In this document: one piece after another, positions 34,356 to 42,869 of the stretch
Layout: each line of letters begins with the position of its first letter
Numbering within the stretch: position 1 is the stretch's first letter
DNA from: an uncultured Varibaculum sp.
Lineage (GTDB): Bacteria; Actinomycetota; Actinomycetes; Actinomycetales; Actinomycetaceae
Direction of reading: 5' to 3'
DNA: 64,000 bases
Assembly: GCF_902489465.1 (NCBI RefSeq)
Contig: NZ_CABTZZ010000009.1
Coordinates: 1 to 64,000, forward strand
The notes under the pieces: generated by a model
Database searches by the model: none
What the model saw: the letters and a program-made list of their open reading frames with translations, nothing else
What the model was told of the DNA's origin: nothing
Program-made: the position numbers and the translations under genes

Positions 34356-35820
34356 GATTTATCGCCGCCTGTACCACTTGTTTTGCTACCGGTCCGGCAA
34401 CCGGTCCGCCGTGAGGGGTGGGGTTGGAATTATCGCCCTCAATTACTACCGCGAAAGCCAGAGGCAGGTTAGGGGTATCTGCCCAGCCCACATACCAGGC
34501 ATCGGTTTTGTTGCCACCGGTTTGCGCAGTTCCCGTTTTAGCACCCATCTCTACTCCGGCTACCCGGCCAGCTTCGCCGGTTCCCTCGGTAACGGTGGCG
34601 ATCATCATCTGTCTAAGCTGCGCGGCGACCTCTTTAGAGATCGGTTTTCCGAGTTTGCCCCCGGAACGATAAGTTCTGGTGGCTTTTCCATCTGACCCCA
34701 ACTCGGCGGCGACCAGGAAGGGACGCACCTGAGTTCCCTGATTGGCTACCGCTGCGGCTACGGTAGCCATCATTAGCGGTGAAGTGCGCACCTCATATTG
34801 CCCGATCGCACTCATCATAGTGGAAGCTATCCCCGGGTCGGAGGAAGGGAAATAAGATTTTTGGACTGGCAGCGGAATCTTTAAATCGCTCTTGGGATTG
34901 AAACCAAAAGCCTCGGTCTTGTCTTTTAATGCCTGATACCCCAAGTCTTGACCGATCTTAGCGAAAGGCGTGTTACAAGAATACGCAAAGGCATAAGTGA
35001 AAGTGGGATGGCCATTTCCGCATCTCGTGGATTCAATATTGGAAATTTTAGCCCGCGAGCCGGGCAGTGGCACCGAGACGGGAGCCTCTACGGCGTCCTC
35101 AGGCGCGCGGATTTGCTGTTCTAGGGCGGCAGCTGCAGTAATGATTTTAAAAGCCGAACCGGGAGGGTATTCTCCGCGCAAAGCCCGATCTAGCATAGGT
35201 TTGGACGGGTTAGCCTGCAGCTGCTTCAAGGTCTGTTGTGACTGTTTTTCACTGCCGGTCGCTAAAGAACTGGGATTAAAGCGCGGGGTGGTAACCGCTG
35301 CGAGGATTGCCCCACTTTGATAGTTGATGGCAACTACCGCACCTTTACGATTGCCGAGTGCCTGAGCTGCGGCCTGTTGAATCTGCGGATCGATAGTAAG
35401 GACAATCCCTCCGCCCTTTTGATTCTCTCCCGCTGCATATTTTAGTAACTGGGATAATGCCTGGCTGGAGGCTTCTCCCATTAACACCGAGTTCTGCAGC
35501 CGTTCCATCCCGGTAGCGTTACCTCCCGGGGAAAGATAACCGGTCAGATTAGAGTAAAGCGGCGCTTGCTCGGAGTAAACCCGGTGGTAACGCTTGCGGT
35601 AACCGGTAGAGTCTTTCGTGGGTTTTGAAGCCGCGATCGCGTTTTCTCCCACCATAATGGGGCCGCGTTCAATATATTTGGAACGGTAAAAGGCGCGAGA
35701 ATTCCGCCCATCCGCGTTCAGGGAATCAGCCCCCAGGAACTGGATATAGGTGCACGCCACCATCAAAGATAAAAACATGACAAAGACTACGAAAAAAAGC
35801 CGTTTAATCTGTGGATTCAT
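34348..35820 (-). CDS. pbpA: Penicillin-binding protein 2 (PbpA), class B transpeptidase
   Basis: 490 aa from ATG 35820 (MNPQIKRLFF), chosen because GGAGGTGAACGTC precedes it; the open frame runs to 36015 but overlaps rodA. An N-terminal membrane anchor (about 8-30) is followed by a short pedestal and the transpeptidase domain with the SxxK motif PGSAFKI, an SCN-like YSCNTPF and KTGTAQ. It cross-links peptidoglycan with the glycosyltransferase RodA encoded just upstream (17-bp overlap). Normal length and intact active-site motifs. Confidence 0.95.
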   Translation of the reverse strand: MNPQIKRLFFVVFVMFLSLMVACTYIQFLGADSLNADGRNSRAFYRSKYIERGPIMVGENAIAASKPTKDSTGYRKRYHRVYSEQAPLYSNLTGYLSPGGNATGMERLQNSVLMGEASSQALSQLLKYAAGENQKGGGIVLTIDPQIQQAAAQALGNRKGAVVAINYQSGAILAAVTTPRFNPSSLATGSEKQSQQTLKQLQANPSKPMLDRALRGEYPPGSAFKIITAAAALEQQIRAPEDAVEAPVSVPLPGSRAKISNIESTRCGNGHPTFTYAFAYSCNTPFAKIGQDLGYQALKDKTEAFGFNPKSDLKIPLPVQKSYFPSSDPGIASTMMSAIGQYEVRTSPLMMATVAAAVANQGTQVRPFLVAAELGSDGKATRTYRSGGKLGKPISKEVAAQLRQMMIATVTEGTGEAGRVAGVEMGAKTGTAQTGGNKTDAWYVGWADTPNLPLAFAVVIEGDNSNPTPHGGPVAGPVAKQVVQAAINHD

Positions 35821-37381
35821 GACGTTCACCTCCCGGAACTGGTCGCGCAGGAAAAGCGGCGTCAGGTGCTGCAGGGCTGGAAAGCGGTTGCGCCGATGAG
35901 GCGCGTTTGGTCGGCTTCCCGCCGGGATGGGAAGTAGCGGGGGAGGAGAGATAGTTATTACGGCTAGCAGTCTTAGCCTTAAGCGAGGCAGAGCGTTTGT
36001 CTTGTTGGCGAGCAATTATTGCTTCTAGTTCGGCGGTATCGATGACTCCGCTTTCGGTTCTTACCGGCTGGCGCGCCTCGCTAGATAGGCGCAGTAGCAA
36101 GGCCAAGATCACCCAGTTGGCGACCAGTGAAGATCCACCCGCGGCCACAAAAGGCAAGGTAAGGCCAGTAGAGGGAATCACCCGGGTTAATCCTCCGACT
36201 ACCACGAACACTTGGAATCCGATGGTGAAAGCAAACCCGGTAGCCAAAAGCTTTCCAAAGCTATCGCGCACGATCAAGGCAGTACGCAGCCCGCGTTCTA
36301 CGAAAATAAGATAAAGCGTGAGCAGAGCAAGGGATCCGGTTAACCCCAGTTCTTCCCCGAGGGAAGCAAAAATAAAGTCTGAGTTCGCGAAGGGGGTTAG
36401 GGAGGGCGAACCTTGCGCCCAACCGGTACCGAGAATACCGCCGTCAGCCATCCCAAATAGCCCGGAGACTAACTGTCCCGAGCCTCCGATGGGGCGGGAA
36501 TAGATTTCTGGATCGAGGGCGTGGAGCCAGACATCAATGCGCGCTTGCACATGCGAAAACAGGCGGGAAGCTAAGAACACTGCGGGTGCGAACAGGATCG
36601 CTCCGATTAGCAGCCAGGAAGTTTGATTGGTGGCCACATACAGCATGGCCACGAATAAACCGAAGATTAGTAGGGAAGTGCCCAAATCTCGCTCGAATAC
36701 CAAAATCAAAATGGAGGCTGCCCACACCACCAGGAGGGGGCCGAGATCCCTTAGTCGTGGCAGTCGCATTCCCAGCAGCGATTTTCCCCCTTGGATTAAG
36801 GCTTCCCGCCGGGTAGTTAAATATCCGGCGAAGAAAATTGCTAAACAAATTTTGGCGACCTCGGAGGGCTGGATGGAAAACCCGATGTTAATCCAGATGC
36901 GAGCTCCGTTGATGCTGCGTCCGATAACCGGCGCTAAGGGCAGCAGTAACAGTACAATTGCCAGCAGCATCGACAGATAGGTGTAGTTACGCAGCTTGCG
37001 GTAGTCACGAACTACTGCCAGCGTAATCACCATCAAAACTACGCCTATCAGGGTAAATAACGCTTGTTTGAATCCGACATACAGGATGGAATCTGGGCCA
37101 TAGGCCAAATCTAGGCGGTAAATCATCACCAACCCGATACCATTCAAGGCTAAAACTGCAGGTAAAAGTACTGGGTCAGCGTAGGGGGCGAGGAAACGAA
37201 CCGCTAGGTGAGTGGCGAGGGCGAAGGCACCCAGTACGCACATATGCAATACGAAGGAAGTGGGCAGTGCCCCAGTGCGGTTAACATTAATCGAGAAATA
37301 CCCCAAGAAACACATCGCCAGGGCGATCACTATTAGCAATAGTTCAGCCAGCCGGCCAGTAGGGTGTTTTATCTTTGGCAC
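35804..37381 (-). CDS. rodA: FtsW/RodA/SpoVE-family peptidoglycan glycosyltransferase
   Basis: 525 aa from GTG 37381, with AGGGGG upstream. About 12 membrane segments carry the SEDS marks: QPSEVAKI near residue 170, FERDLGTSLL near 230 and GLTLPFVAAGGSSLVANW near the end of the membrane part. The last ~100 residues are a hydrophilic Ser/Pro/Lys-rich tail. SEDS proteins polymerise glycan strands with a partner class B PBP, here PbpA encoded next with a 17-bp overlap. Confidence 0.95.
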   Translation of the reverse strand: MPKIKHPTGRLAELLLIVIALAMCFLGYFSINVNRTGALPTSFVLHMCVLGAFALATHLAVRFLAPYADPVLLPAVLALNGIGLVMIYRLDLAYGPDSILYVGFKQALFTLIGVVLMVITLAVVRDYRKLRNYTYLSMLLAIVLLLLPLAPVIGRSINGARIWINIGFSIQPSEVAKICLAIFFAGYLTTRREALIQGGKSLLGMRLPRLRDLGPLLVVWAASILILVFERDLGTSLLIFGLFVAMLYVATNQTSWLLIGAILFAPAVFLASRLFSHVQARIDVWLHALDPEIYSRPIGGSGQLVSGLFGMADGGILGTGWAQGSPSLTPFANSDFIFASLGEELGLTGSLALLTLYLIFVERGLRTALIVRDSFGKLLATGFAFTIGFQVFVVVGGLTRVIPSTGLTLPFVAAGGSSLVANWVILALLLRLSSEARQPVRTESGVIDTAELEAIIARQQDKRSASLKAKTASRNNYLSSPATSHPGGKPTKRASSAQPLSSPAAPDAAFPARPVPGGERHESTD

Positions 37382-37452
37382 CAGTACATTACCCCCTTCC
37401 TATATCTGCTCTCTCATCTTGGTAGTTCGATTTTTTGATGGCTACTGGTTAG

Positions 37453-38643
37453 TTAGGAGTTACTAGCTGAGCTTGACGAGGAAGTTTCAGCGGTTGCAGA
37501 TGCCTCCGATTCTTGCTTGGTTTCCTCTGCGGTAGTCGCAGGGGATTTAGTTTCGGAAATCGAAGTTGACGTGGCCGGCGGGGTGGGAGTGGGTCGTTCC
37601 GACATGCCATACCACACAGCAGTGGCAAATAGGGCTAGCAGGACTATCAGTCCCACAATCGCGCCGATGATTCTTCCCCAGCGATATTTGGGAGCAGAGT
37701 CTTCCTCAGTTAAAGATTCCGTCGGTATTGCCGCCCGCGCCTGACTAAAAGAATCGTCCTCGTCCTCGTTATCTGTTTGATCTTGACTGGCAGGATCGGA
37801 TGTGTCCTGGTCGTCGCTGGCTGCTTCGTCGCCGGGCTTTTCTGTCTGTTGGCTACGGAGCTCAGCCAGCCGGTCGGTAGCAGCTGCCCCCACGATCTGA
37901 GGTTCTTTATCTTGCGGATCCTCGACAATGTCGGCAACCACGCAAGTGATATTGTCTGGCCCGCCCGCTTTTAGCGCTAGTTCTACTAGAGTTTCACAGG
38001 CCTGTTGCGGGGTTTCGCTCCGGTAAAGAATCTTGCCAATGGTGAGGCCAGAAACAAAGCCGCATAGTCCGTCAGAGCAGAGCAACCAGCGGTCACCTAC
38101 TGTGAAGTCGGGTTGGGATTCGTCAAGATTCACGTCCTCTTGGGAATCTCCTAGCACCCGCAATAGCACAGAGCGTTGAGGATGGTTCTCTGCCTGTTCA
38201 GGGGTGAGTTGTCCCGTATCTACCAGGTATTGCACGAAAGAATGATCATTGGTCATTTGCCGCAATTCTCCGCCGCGCAAACGGTAGGCACGAGAATCCC
38301 CAATATGGGTCATAGTGATAGCGTTTTCGCTGCGACGAATCGCGATACAAGTAGTGCCCAGGCCGGCTAATGCCGGATCTTGGGTGGAGCGTTCGCACAG
38401 CTCCTGGTGTGCTTGGGCTATTGCTTCCCGTAGGCTTTCGAGAGCCTCCTCGGGGGTATCTGCTGCGGTGTCGAGGGAGCGTAAATGATCAATCGCAATC
38501 GAGGAGGCAATATCGCCCCCGGCAGGCCCGCCCATCCCATCTGCTAATACCAGCAAGTTGGGTCCGGCGTAACCGGAATCCTGGTTAGATTGGCGGATCT
38601 TGCCGATATCAGACAGGGCGGCATAGTTGAATCCGATGCTCAT
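37453..38643 (-). CDS. pstP: PP2C-family Ser/Thr phosphatase PstP
   Basis: 396 aa. The PP2C domain (about 6-240) has the metal-binding motifs RQSNQD, VLADGMGGPAGG, and GGPDNITCVV near the end. An acidic linker leads to one membrane helix (about 328-350), then a Thr/Ser/Pro-rich outer tail. It reverses the phosphorylation made by the two kinases of the operon. The start overlaps the fhaB stop by four bases (ATGA); 71 bp separate it from rodA. Confidence 0.95.
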   Translation of the reverse strand: MSIGFNYAALSDIGKIRQSNQDSGYAGPNLLVLADGMGGPAGGDIASSIAIDHLRSLDTAADTPEEALESLREAIAQAHQELCERSTQDPALAGLGTTCIAIRRSENAITMTHIGDSRAYRLRGGELRQMTNDHSFVQYLVDTGQLTPEQAENHPQRSVLLRVLGDSQEDVNLDESQPDFTVGDRWLLCSDGLCGFVSGLTIGKILYRSETPQQACETLVELALKAGGPDNITCVVADIVEDPQDKEPQIVGAAATDRLAELRSQQTEKPGDEAASDDQDTSDPASQDQTDNEDEDDSFSQARAAIPTESLTEEDSAPKYRWGRIIGAIVGLIVLLALFATAVWYGMSERPTPTPPATSTSISETKSPATTAEETKQESEASATAETSSSSSASNS

Positions 38644-39131
38644 CTAGTTAACTCCATTGTTGTTTGTCCAATCCGCACTACCATTCCCAGCTCTAAAAGC
38701 TGAGCAGTGGTGAGACGGTTGTTGTCAATGAACGTTCCGTTCGTTGAGTTTAAATCCTCGATAAACCATTGCCCGTCACGGTAATAAATGCGGGCATGTC
38801 GATTGGAGGCGTAAGAATCCTGCAGAGGCACCGTGCAGTCCCCGGATCGCCCTAAGAGGATTGGTTGTCCATCCAGTTTTAACCGATTTCCGGCTAAGGC
38901 ACCCCCCGTGAAAGCTAAGTAGCGAGGGCGACCCCCACGTTTGCTTTTACGAGGTTTAGATTTATCAGGTTGCCGGTTAGCTTTACGGGAGCGGCTGGTT
39001 GGGGTTTTTGCGGAGGCGGTGGCGGCCAGGGAAATATCGCGACGCAACACTACCGCTAATCCGATAACTAGCAGCCACAATAGGGCTACGAAACCGAATC
39101 GTAAAATAGTGTATAAAAGTCCAACCGCCAC
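38640..39131 (-). CDS. fhaB: FHA-domain protein FhaB (FipA)
   Basis: 163 aa from a GTG codon. An N-terminal membrane helix (about 8-28) is followed by a basic Arg/Lys/Ser linker and a C-terminal FHA domain (about 75-160) with ILLGRSGDC, SNRHARI and NSTNGTFID, the phosphothreonine-binding loops. In mycobacteria this protein recognises kinase-phosphorylated partners and links FtsZ and other division proteins. It lies 12 bp downstream of fhaA. Confidence 0.92.
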   Translation of the reverse strand: MAVGLLYTILRFGFVALLWLLVIGLAVVLRRDISLAATASAKTPTSRSRKANRQPDKSKPRKSKRGGRPRYLAFTGGALAGNRLKLDGQPILLGRSGDCTVPLQDSYASNRHARIYYRDGQWFIEDLNSTNGTFIDNNRLTTAQLLELGMVVRIGQTTMELTR

Positions 39132-39143
39132 GATTACCGCCTA

Positions 39144-39839
39144 CTATTCATCCGCGCTTGAAGTCCAAAATAGCAGGTGGGTGCGGCCGATCGTTAGTTC
39201 GTTACCGTCTAAGAGAGTGGCGGCACTGATGCGATGCCCTTCTACATAAGATCCATTAGTCGACCCCAGATCGGTGGCAATTACCCCTTGGGGAGTAATC
39301 CGAAGTTCCAGGTGACGTCGGGATACTCCCGGATCGTGGACTACGATATCGGCTTCCGATCCGCGACCGATCACTGTGACCGGCTCGGTGAGTAGCCACT
39401 GTTGCCCCTCAATATCAATGATCGGATGGGAGGGGCTGGCGCCGGCGGTAGTTACCGGCGCTGCCGGCCCGCGACGGATCGAGTTATCGATTTTTAGCTC
39501 CCCTAGTGGGTGGTCTCCGGCTGAGAACACTACTTCTACCGGGCCGACAAACACGTAGCTTTGTTCGGTGGCATAGGCGGTGGCATCTTGGGCGAGTTCT
39601 TGCGAAAGCACCTGCGAATTAGCCGCCATCACCGAGTCATAGTCTTTTTGGTTGAGCAACACCTGGTATTCGTTCGGTACCACCACCCGGCCGTCACTCA
39701 AGGTGGCGCGGGAGTTATCCATGCTCTCACGAATAGCCGTTTTTACATCCACGGCTTTAATCGAGCTGGCGAACATCTTCGAAAAAGGGGCGTTTACCCC
39801 CAAAGAAACGGCTTTTTCGAAGCGGTCAACCACTCCCAT
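39144..39839 (-). CDS. fhaA: DUF3662 and FHA-domain protein FhaA
   Basis: 231 aa, shorter than the mycobacterial FhaA (>500 aa) because the long linker is almost absent. Residues 1-115 are the DUF3662 domain; the FHA domain follows at about 140-228 with VIGRGSEADI, SRRHLEL and GSTNGSYVEG. FhaA binds phosphorylated MviN and PknB-related partners in wall synthesis. AGGAGAGG precedes the ATG. It is the first gene of the minus-strand cluster, so the operon promoter should lie in the AT-rich stretch 39840-40184. Confidence 0.93.
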   Translation of the reverse strand: MGVVDRFEKAVSLGVNAPFSKMFASSIKAVDVKTAIRESMDNSRATLSDGRVVVPNEYQVLLNQKDYDSVMAANSQVLSQELAQDATAYATEQSYVFVGPVEVVFSAGDHPLGELKIDNSIRRGPAAPVTTAGASPSHPIIDIEGQQWLLTEPVTVIGRGSEADIVVHDPGVSRRHLELRITPQGVIATDLGSTNGSYVEGHRISAATLLDGNELTIGRTHLLFWTSSADE

Positions 39840-40184
39840 ATTTTCGTCCTCTCCTGTAAATCTAAGAATCTACGGTCAGTGCCTGCCTTGCGCTGTTATA
39901 AGTAGCCGGACATTGCCGGTGCTAACTGCGCGCAGTAGACATACCTAACTTCAAGGTTAATCGAAAATTCGCTAATAAGTATTATCCCAGGGTCAATAGG
40001 ACGAATTTCTAGCAACTTATTGGGGGATAGGAGCTGTTGTCAGTCGGTAGGTTATTACTCGGCAGAGGAAAAACCTGTTTATTACTTGTGAAACGTAACG
40101 CCTTTTGCTCCTGGGCTTGCTCCCGCCTTTGGTTTCGGGGTAGATTTCTATTCGTTGGTTAACGCTTCCGGGCGTTAATCTCAA
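39840..40184. other. Intergenic region between fhaA and tRNA-Leu
   Basis: 345 bp without a gene. It must hold the promoter of the fhaA-pknB cluster and that of tRNA-Leu. A 7-bp inverted repeat TTAACGC/GCGTTAA (40159-40165 with 40172-40178) lies directly before the tRNA. No confident -10/-35 pair could be singled out. Confidence 0.5.
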
Positions 40185-40273
40185 GCGCAAGTGGCGGAAT
40201 TGGTAGACGCGCACGGTTCAGGTCCGTGTGCCCTTTACCGGGCATGGGGGTTCAAGTCCCCCCTTGCGCACCA
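40185..40273 (+). tRNA. tRNA-Leu (CAG)
   Basis: 86 bases plus an encoded CCA (40271-40273). Acceptor arms GCGCAAG/CTTGCGC, anticodon loop TTCAGGT giving CAG, and a long variable arm as expected for leucine. A tRNA-Leu beside fhaA is also found in mycobacteria. Confidence 0.97.
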
Positions 40274-40327
40274 GATTTTAAGGCTCTGACCAGTAGGAAT
40301 GCAGCGGTCAAAATAAAAATTGTCTCC

Positions 40328-40382
40328 ACGTTGTCTGAACGTTGTCTAATGAAAGTTCCGCGTGCAATATCCGTGCAATATC
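40328..40382. repeat. Two 11-bp tandem duplications beside tRNA-Leu
   Basis: ACGTTGTCTGA (40328-40338) is followed at once by ACGTTGTCTAA (40339-40349), and CGTGCAATATC (40361-40371) by an identical copy (40372-40382). They lie 55-110 bp after the tRNA. Such short tandem repeats near a tRNA 3' end resemble arm-type integrase sites, but no integrase is present here. Confidence 0.6.
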
Positions 40383-40408
40383 GAAATCAGTTTTTTCTCA
40401 GCCTCGCC

Positions 40409-40903
40409 CTAATCGTCTACAAAGGCGCAGGTGTGGGTGCCGGAGGCAGTAAGCTTCCCGTCCTCGGAAAATATCTTTAAGAAATAAGTCGCGAGGGTGC
40501 GCCCGCTTTGGGCTAAAGTCGCTACGCAATACACCCGCCCCGCGCTGGCCGGACGATGGTGGGTGACAAAAATATTAGACCCCACCGCATGTTTGCCTTC
40601 CGGAGCCGCATAGTTGGCAGCCAAAGACCCGGTAGTTTCTCCCAACACCGCATTCGCCCCGCCGTGCAGCACCCCCAGGGTCTGGCGGTTACCCTCTACC
40701 GGCATGGAGCAAACCATCAAATCCGCGCCCAGGTGGTGAAAACGGATCCCCATCGCCTCAATAAGCTGTGCCTTAGCCGAGGGACACTTGTCGGAAACAT
40801 CCGGCAAGGAAAGCAAGAACCGGGAGGTTTGTTCGGGATCGGTCAAATCCGGCAAAGCAATCGGGTCGTCAACTTCGTCGCGGTAAACCAGTTTTTTTTG
40901 CAT
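40409..40903 (-). CDS. PaaI-family hotdog thioesterase
   Basis: 164 aa. The hotdog signature LHGGANAVLGETTGSLAA (about residues 79-96) matches PaaI/YbdB-like acyl-CoA thioesterases, with the His-Gly-Gly turn and the Glu expected in the active site. The first ~45 residues are an acidic extension not needed for the fold. A role in hydrolysing aryl- or acyl-CoA, for instance 1,4-dihydroxy-2-naphthoyl-CoA, is possible; nothing in the neighbourhood decides it. It stands between tRNA-Leu and the export cluster on the minus strand. Confidence 0.85.
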   Translation of the reverse strand: MQKKLVYRDEVDDPIALPDLTDPEQTSRFLLSLPDVSDKCPSAKAQLIEAMGIRFHHLGADLMVCSMPVEGNRQTLGVLHGGANAVLGETTGSLAANYAAPEGKHAVGSNIFVTHHRPASAGRVYCVATLAQSGRTLATYFLKIFSEDGKLTASGTHTCAFVDD

Positions 40904-40969
40904 ACACCCATACTATTGCTGGCGGCAGAGGGTAAATGGCTAGATTGCTATTTCAGAGGCTCCAGTTCT

Positions 40970-42139
40970 TTAGTGTCTTAAGGCGGCTGCTGGAGGGATT
41001 TTAGCAGCACGTAAGGCAGGAACCAGGGATGAGAGTATTCCGATGATCATTCCTCCGGGAATCAATAGCACCGGTATTATCGGGTACATTACTGGCGTCC
41101 ACCCTTGTAGCTTGACTAACACTAACAGTGAAACTAAGCCGAGAAGTACTCCAAAAAAAGCGCCGATGCCGCCAAGAAACACTCCTTCAATAATAAACTG
41201 GCATGCAATGTGACGCGGACGTGCCCCAAGAGAACGACGTAGCCCTATTTCTGTAGTGCGTTCAATAACCGAGGTTAGCGTAGTTGTCATAATTCCTATT
41301 GCTCCCACTACTAAGGAAAGAATAGAAACCCCGATTGCCATTGTGTTTAATGAAGTTGTTACTTTACCTCGGAGTTCTTCGGTACTTGGTGGCATTCTGA
41401 CCGCTACTAGTTCTGAATGCCTGGCAGATACTGCATACGGAAGAGCAGCTGCCACTTTTTTAGTGGCACCTAACTCGGTTTCAACCACGCCAGCAAGTCC
41501 CTCTCCAGCTTGATATGACACATCACTGCCGTCTAGATTTTTAGAAATAATTACCGCTGAACTTGCGCCCGCGGCCTGGCCAGTGGAGGACAAGACCCCA
41601 AACACTGGAATAGATTTGCCATCGCAAATAATTCTTGTGGTGCCGTCAGTTGTGGTCATATCCAAGTTGTTAGCAGCAGTTGGCCCTAACAAGGCGACCG
41701 GCCCTGGAAATTGCTCCACGCTTTTATCGAAAAATCTCCCGCTTTTTACTTTCATGCCACTGGCTTGTAAAAACCCGGGATCAGCCACGATTATAGGAGT
41801 GGCTTGAGTCTCGCCGGGGTGAGTGCGGCAATCGGCTTGAGGTGCGGCGCTGTAACGTCCTGCTGCTTTTACCCCCTGCATTTTCGTCACCCTGTCAGTG
41901 AAGTTTTTATCTAGTATTTGCTCAGCATCTTCACGGGCAGTAACGGTTATGGTAGTCGCGGTACGCTCATCGAAAGTTGCGTTTATGTCGGCACTGGCGG
42001 AGAGAGACCAACCTAAGGTGACAAGAAAAACTAGAATCCCCACGGTTATCCCAAACGCGGTCATGACGGAGCGCATTTTTCTGCCCCAGATGGCACCAAG
42101 AGATTGCTGTAGTAGCAGTCCCCAATTAACTCTTGTCAT
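40970..42139 (-). CDS. MacB/FtsX-type ABC transporter permease
   Basis: 389 aa from ATG 42139 (MTRVNWG); the frame opens at 42163 but this start keeps the usual short N-terminus and overlaps the ATPase stop by only 14 bp. One helix near residue 30, a large extracytoplasmic MacB-like domain (about 55-265), then three helices, the layout of type VII ABC permeases. The late segment ERTTEIGLRRSLGARPRHI is the conserved FtsX coupling motif. Last gene of a four-gene operon with ATPase, adaptor and lipoprotein; probably works as an extracellular mechanotransmission exporter for a peptide or drug. Confidence 0.9.
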   Translation of the reverse strand: MTRVNWGLLLQQSLGAIWGRKMRSVMTAFGITVGILVFLVTLGWSLSASADINATFDERTATTITVTAREDAEQILDKNFTDRVTKMQGVKAAGRYSAAPQADCRTHPGETQATPIIVADPGFLQASGMKVKSGRFFDKSVEQFPGPVALLGPTAANNLDMTTTDGTTRIICDGKSIPVFGVLSSTGQAAGASSAVIISKNLDGSDVSYQAGEGLAGVVETELGATKKVAAALPYAVSARHSELVAVRMPPSTEELRGKVTTSLNTMAIGVSILSLVVGAIGIMTTTLTSVIERTTEIGLRRSLGARPRHIACQFIIEGVFLGGIGAFFGVLLGLVSLLVLVKLQGWTPVMYPIIPVLLIPGGMIIGILSSLVPALRAAKIPPAAALRH

Positions 42140-42869
42140 AATTGATCTGCTCCACGTTTCCATCTACCACCAAATAACCGTGGCCGAAATGGTCGCGCAC
42201 TTCCGGCTCATGCGTGACCACTACCAGAGCGCACCCACTGCTCCGTTGTACCTGCAATAAGAGTTCAATAGTTTTTTGGGAATTATCTTGATCGAGATTC
42301 CCCGTGGGTTCATCAGCTAACAGTAGACTGGGTGACCTAGTTAAGGTTCGAGCAATGGCTACCCGTTGTTTTTCACCCCCGGATAAGGTACTAATACGAG
42401 CGGTTGCTCGATGTTCTAGCCCCACTGCCGATAAACAAAAGAGTGTTTTTTCTTTTCGTATGTTCCTTTCGAGATTACTGTAGGTAAAACCCAACTCGAT
42501 ATTTTGTATTACATTCAGGTAAGGAATTAAACCGAAATCCTGAAAAATAAAACCAATGTGATCAGCTCGTAATTGATCAATTTGTGCTGGTTTTAGTTTA
42601 CTGCAATCCTTCCCTTGTATCCTTAACGTGCCTTCGTAGTTGGGGTCTAATAACCCTAGGATATTTAGGAGAGTTGATTTTCCCGCCCCAGAAGGACCGG
42701 TAATTACTACTGATTCCCCTTTTTTTATTTTTAGATTCACATTTTTTAAGGCATAAACAGTAGAATTTCCTGTCCCGAAGGTACGGTTTAAGTTATGCAT
42801 TTCTAGGATAGGGGGCTCATTAGTCGGAGGGGCTATATCAAAGGTATTAACCTGAGCGTTAGAGTCCAC
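42126..42869 (-). CDS. MacB/LolD-type ABC transporter ATPase
   Basis: 247 aa from GTG 42869, which directly follows the TAA of the adaptor gene. Walker A GPSGAGKST, Q-loop FQDFGLIPYLNV, signature LSGGEKQRVA and Walker B LLLADEPTGNLD are all intact. It powers the FtsX-like permease encoded next. The codon choice and AT content look different from the conserved clusters on both sides. Confidence 0.93.
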   Translation of the reverse strand: MDSNAQVNTFDIAPPTNEPPILEMHNLNRTFGTGNSTVYALKNVNLKIKKGESVVITGPSGAGKSTLLNILGLLDPNYEGTLRIQGKDCSKLKPAQIDQLRADHIGFIFQDFGLIPYLNVIQNIELGFTYSNLERNIRKEKTLFCLSAVGLEHRATARISTLSGGEKQRVAIARTLTRSPSLLLADEPTGNLDQDNSQKTIELLLQVQRSSGCALVVVTHEPEVRDHFGHGYLVVDGNVEQINYDKS

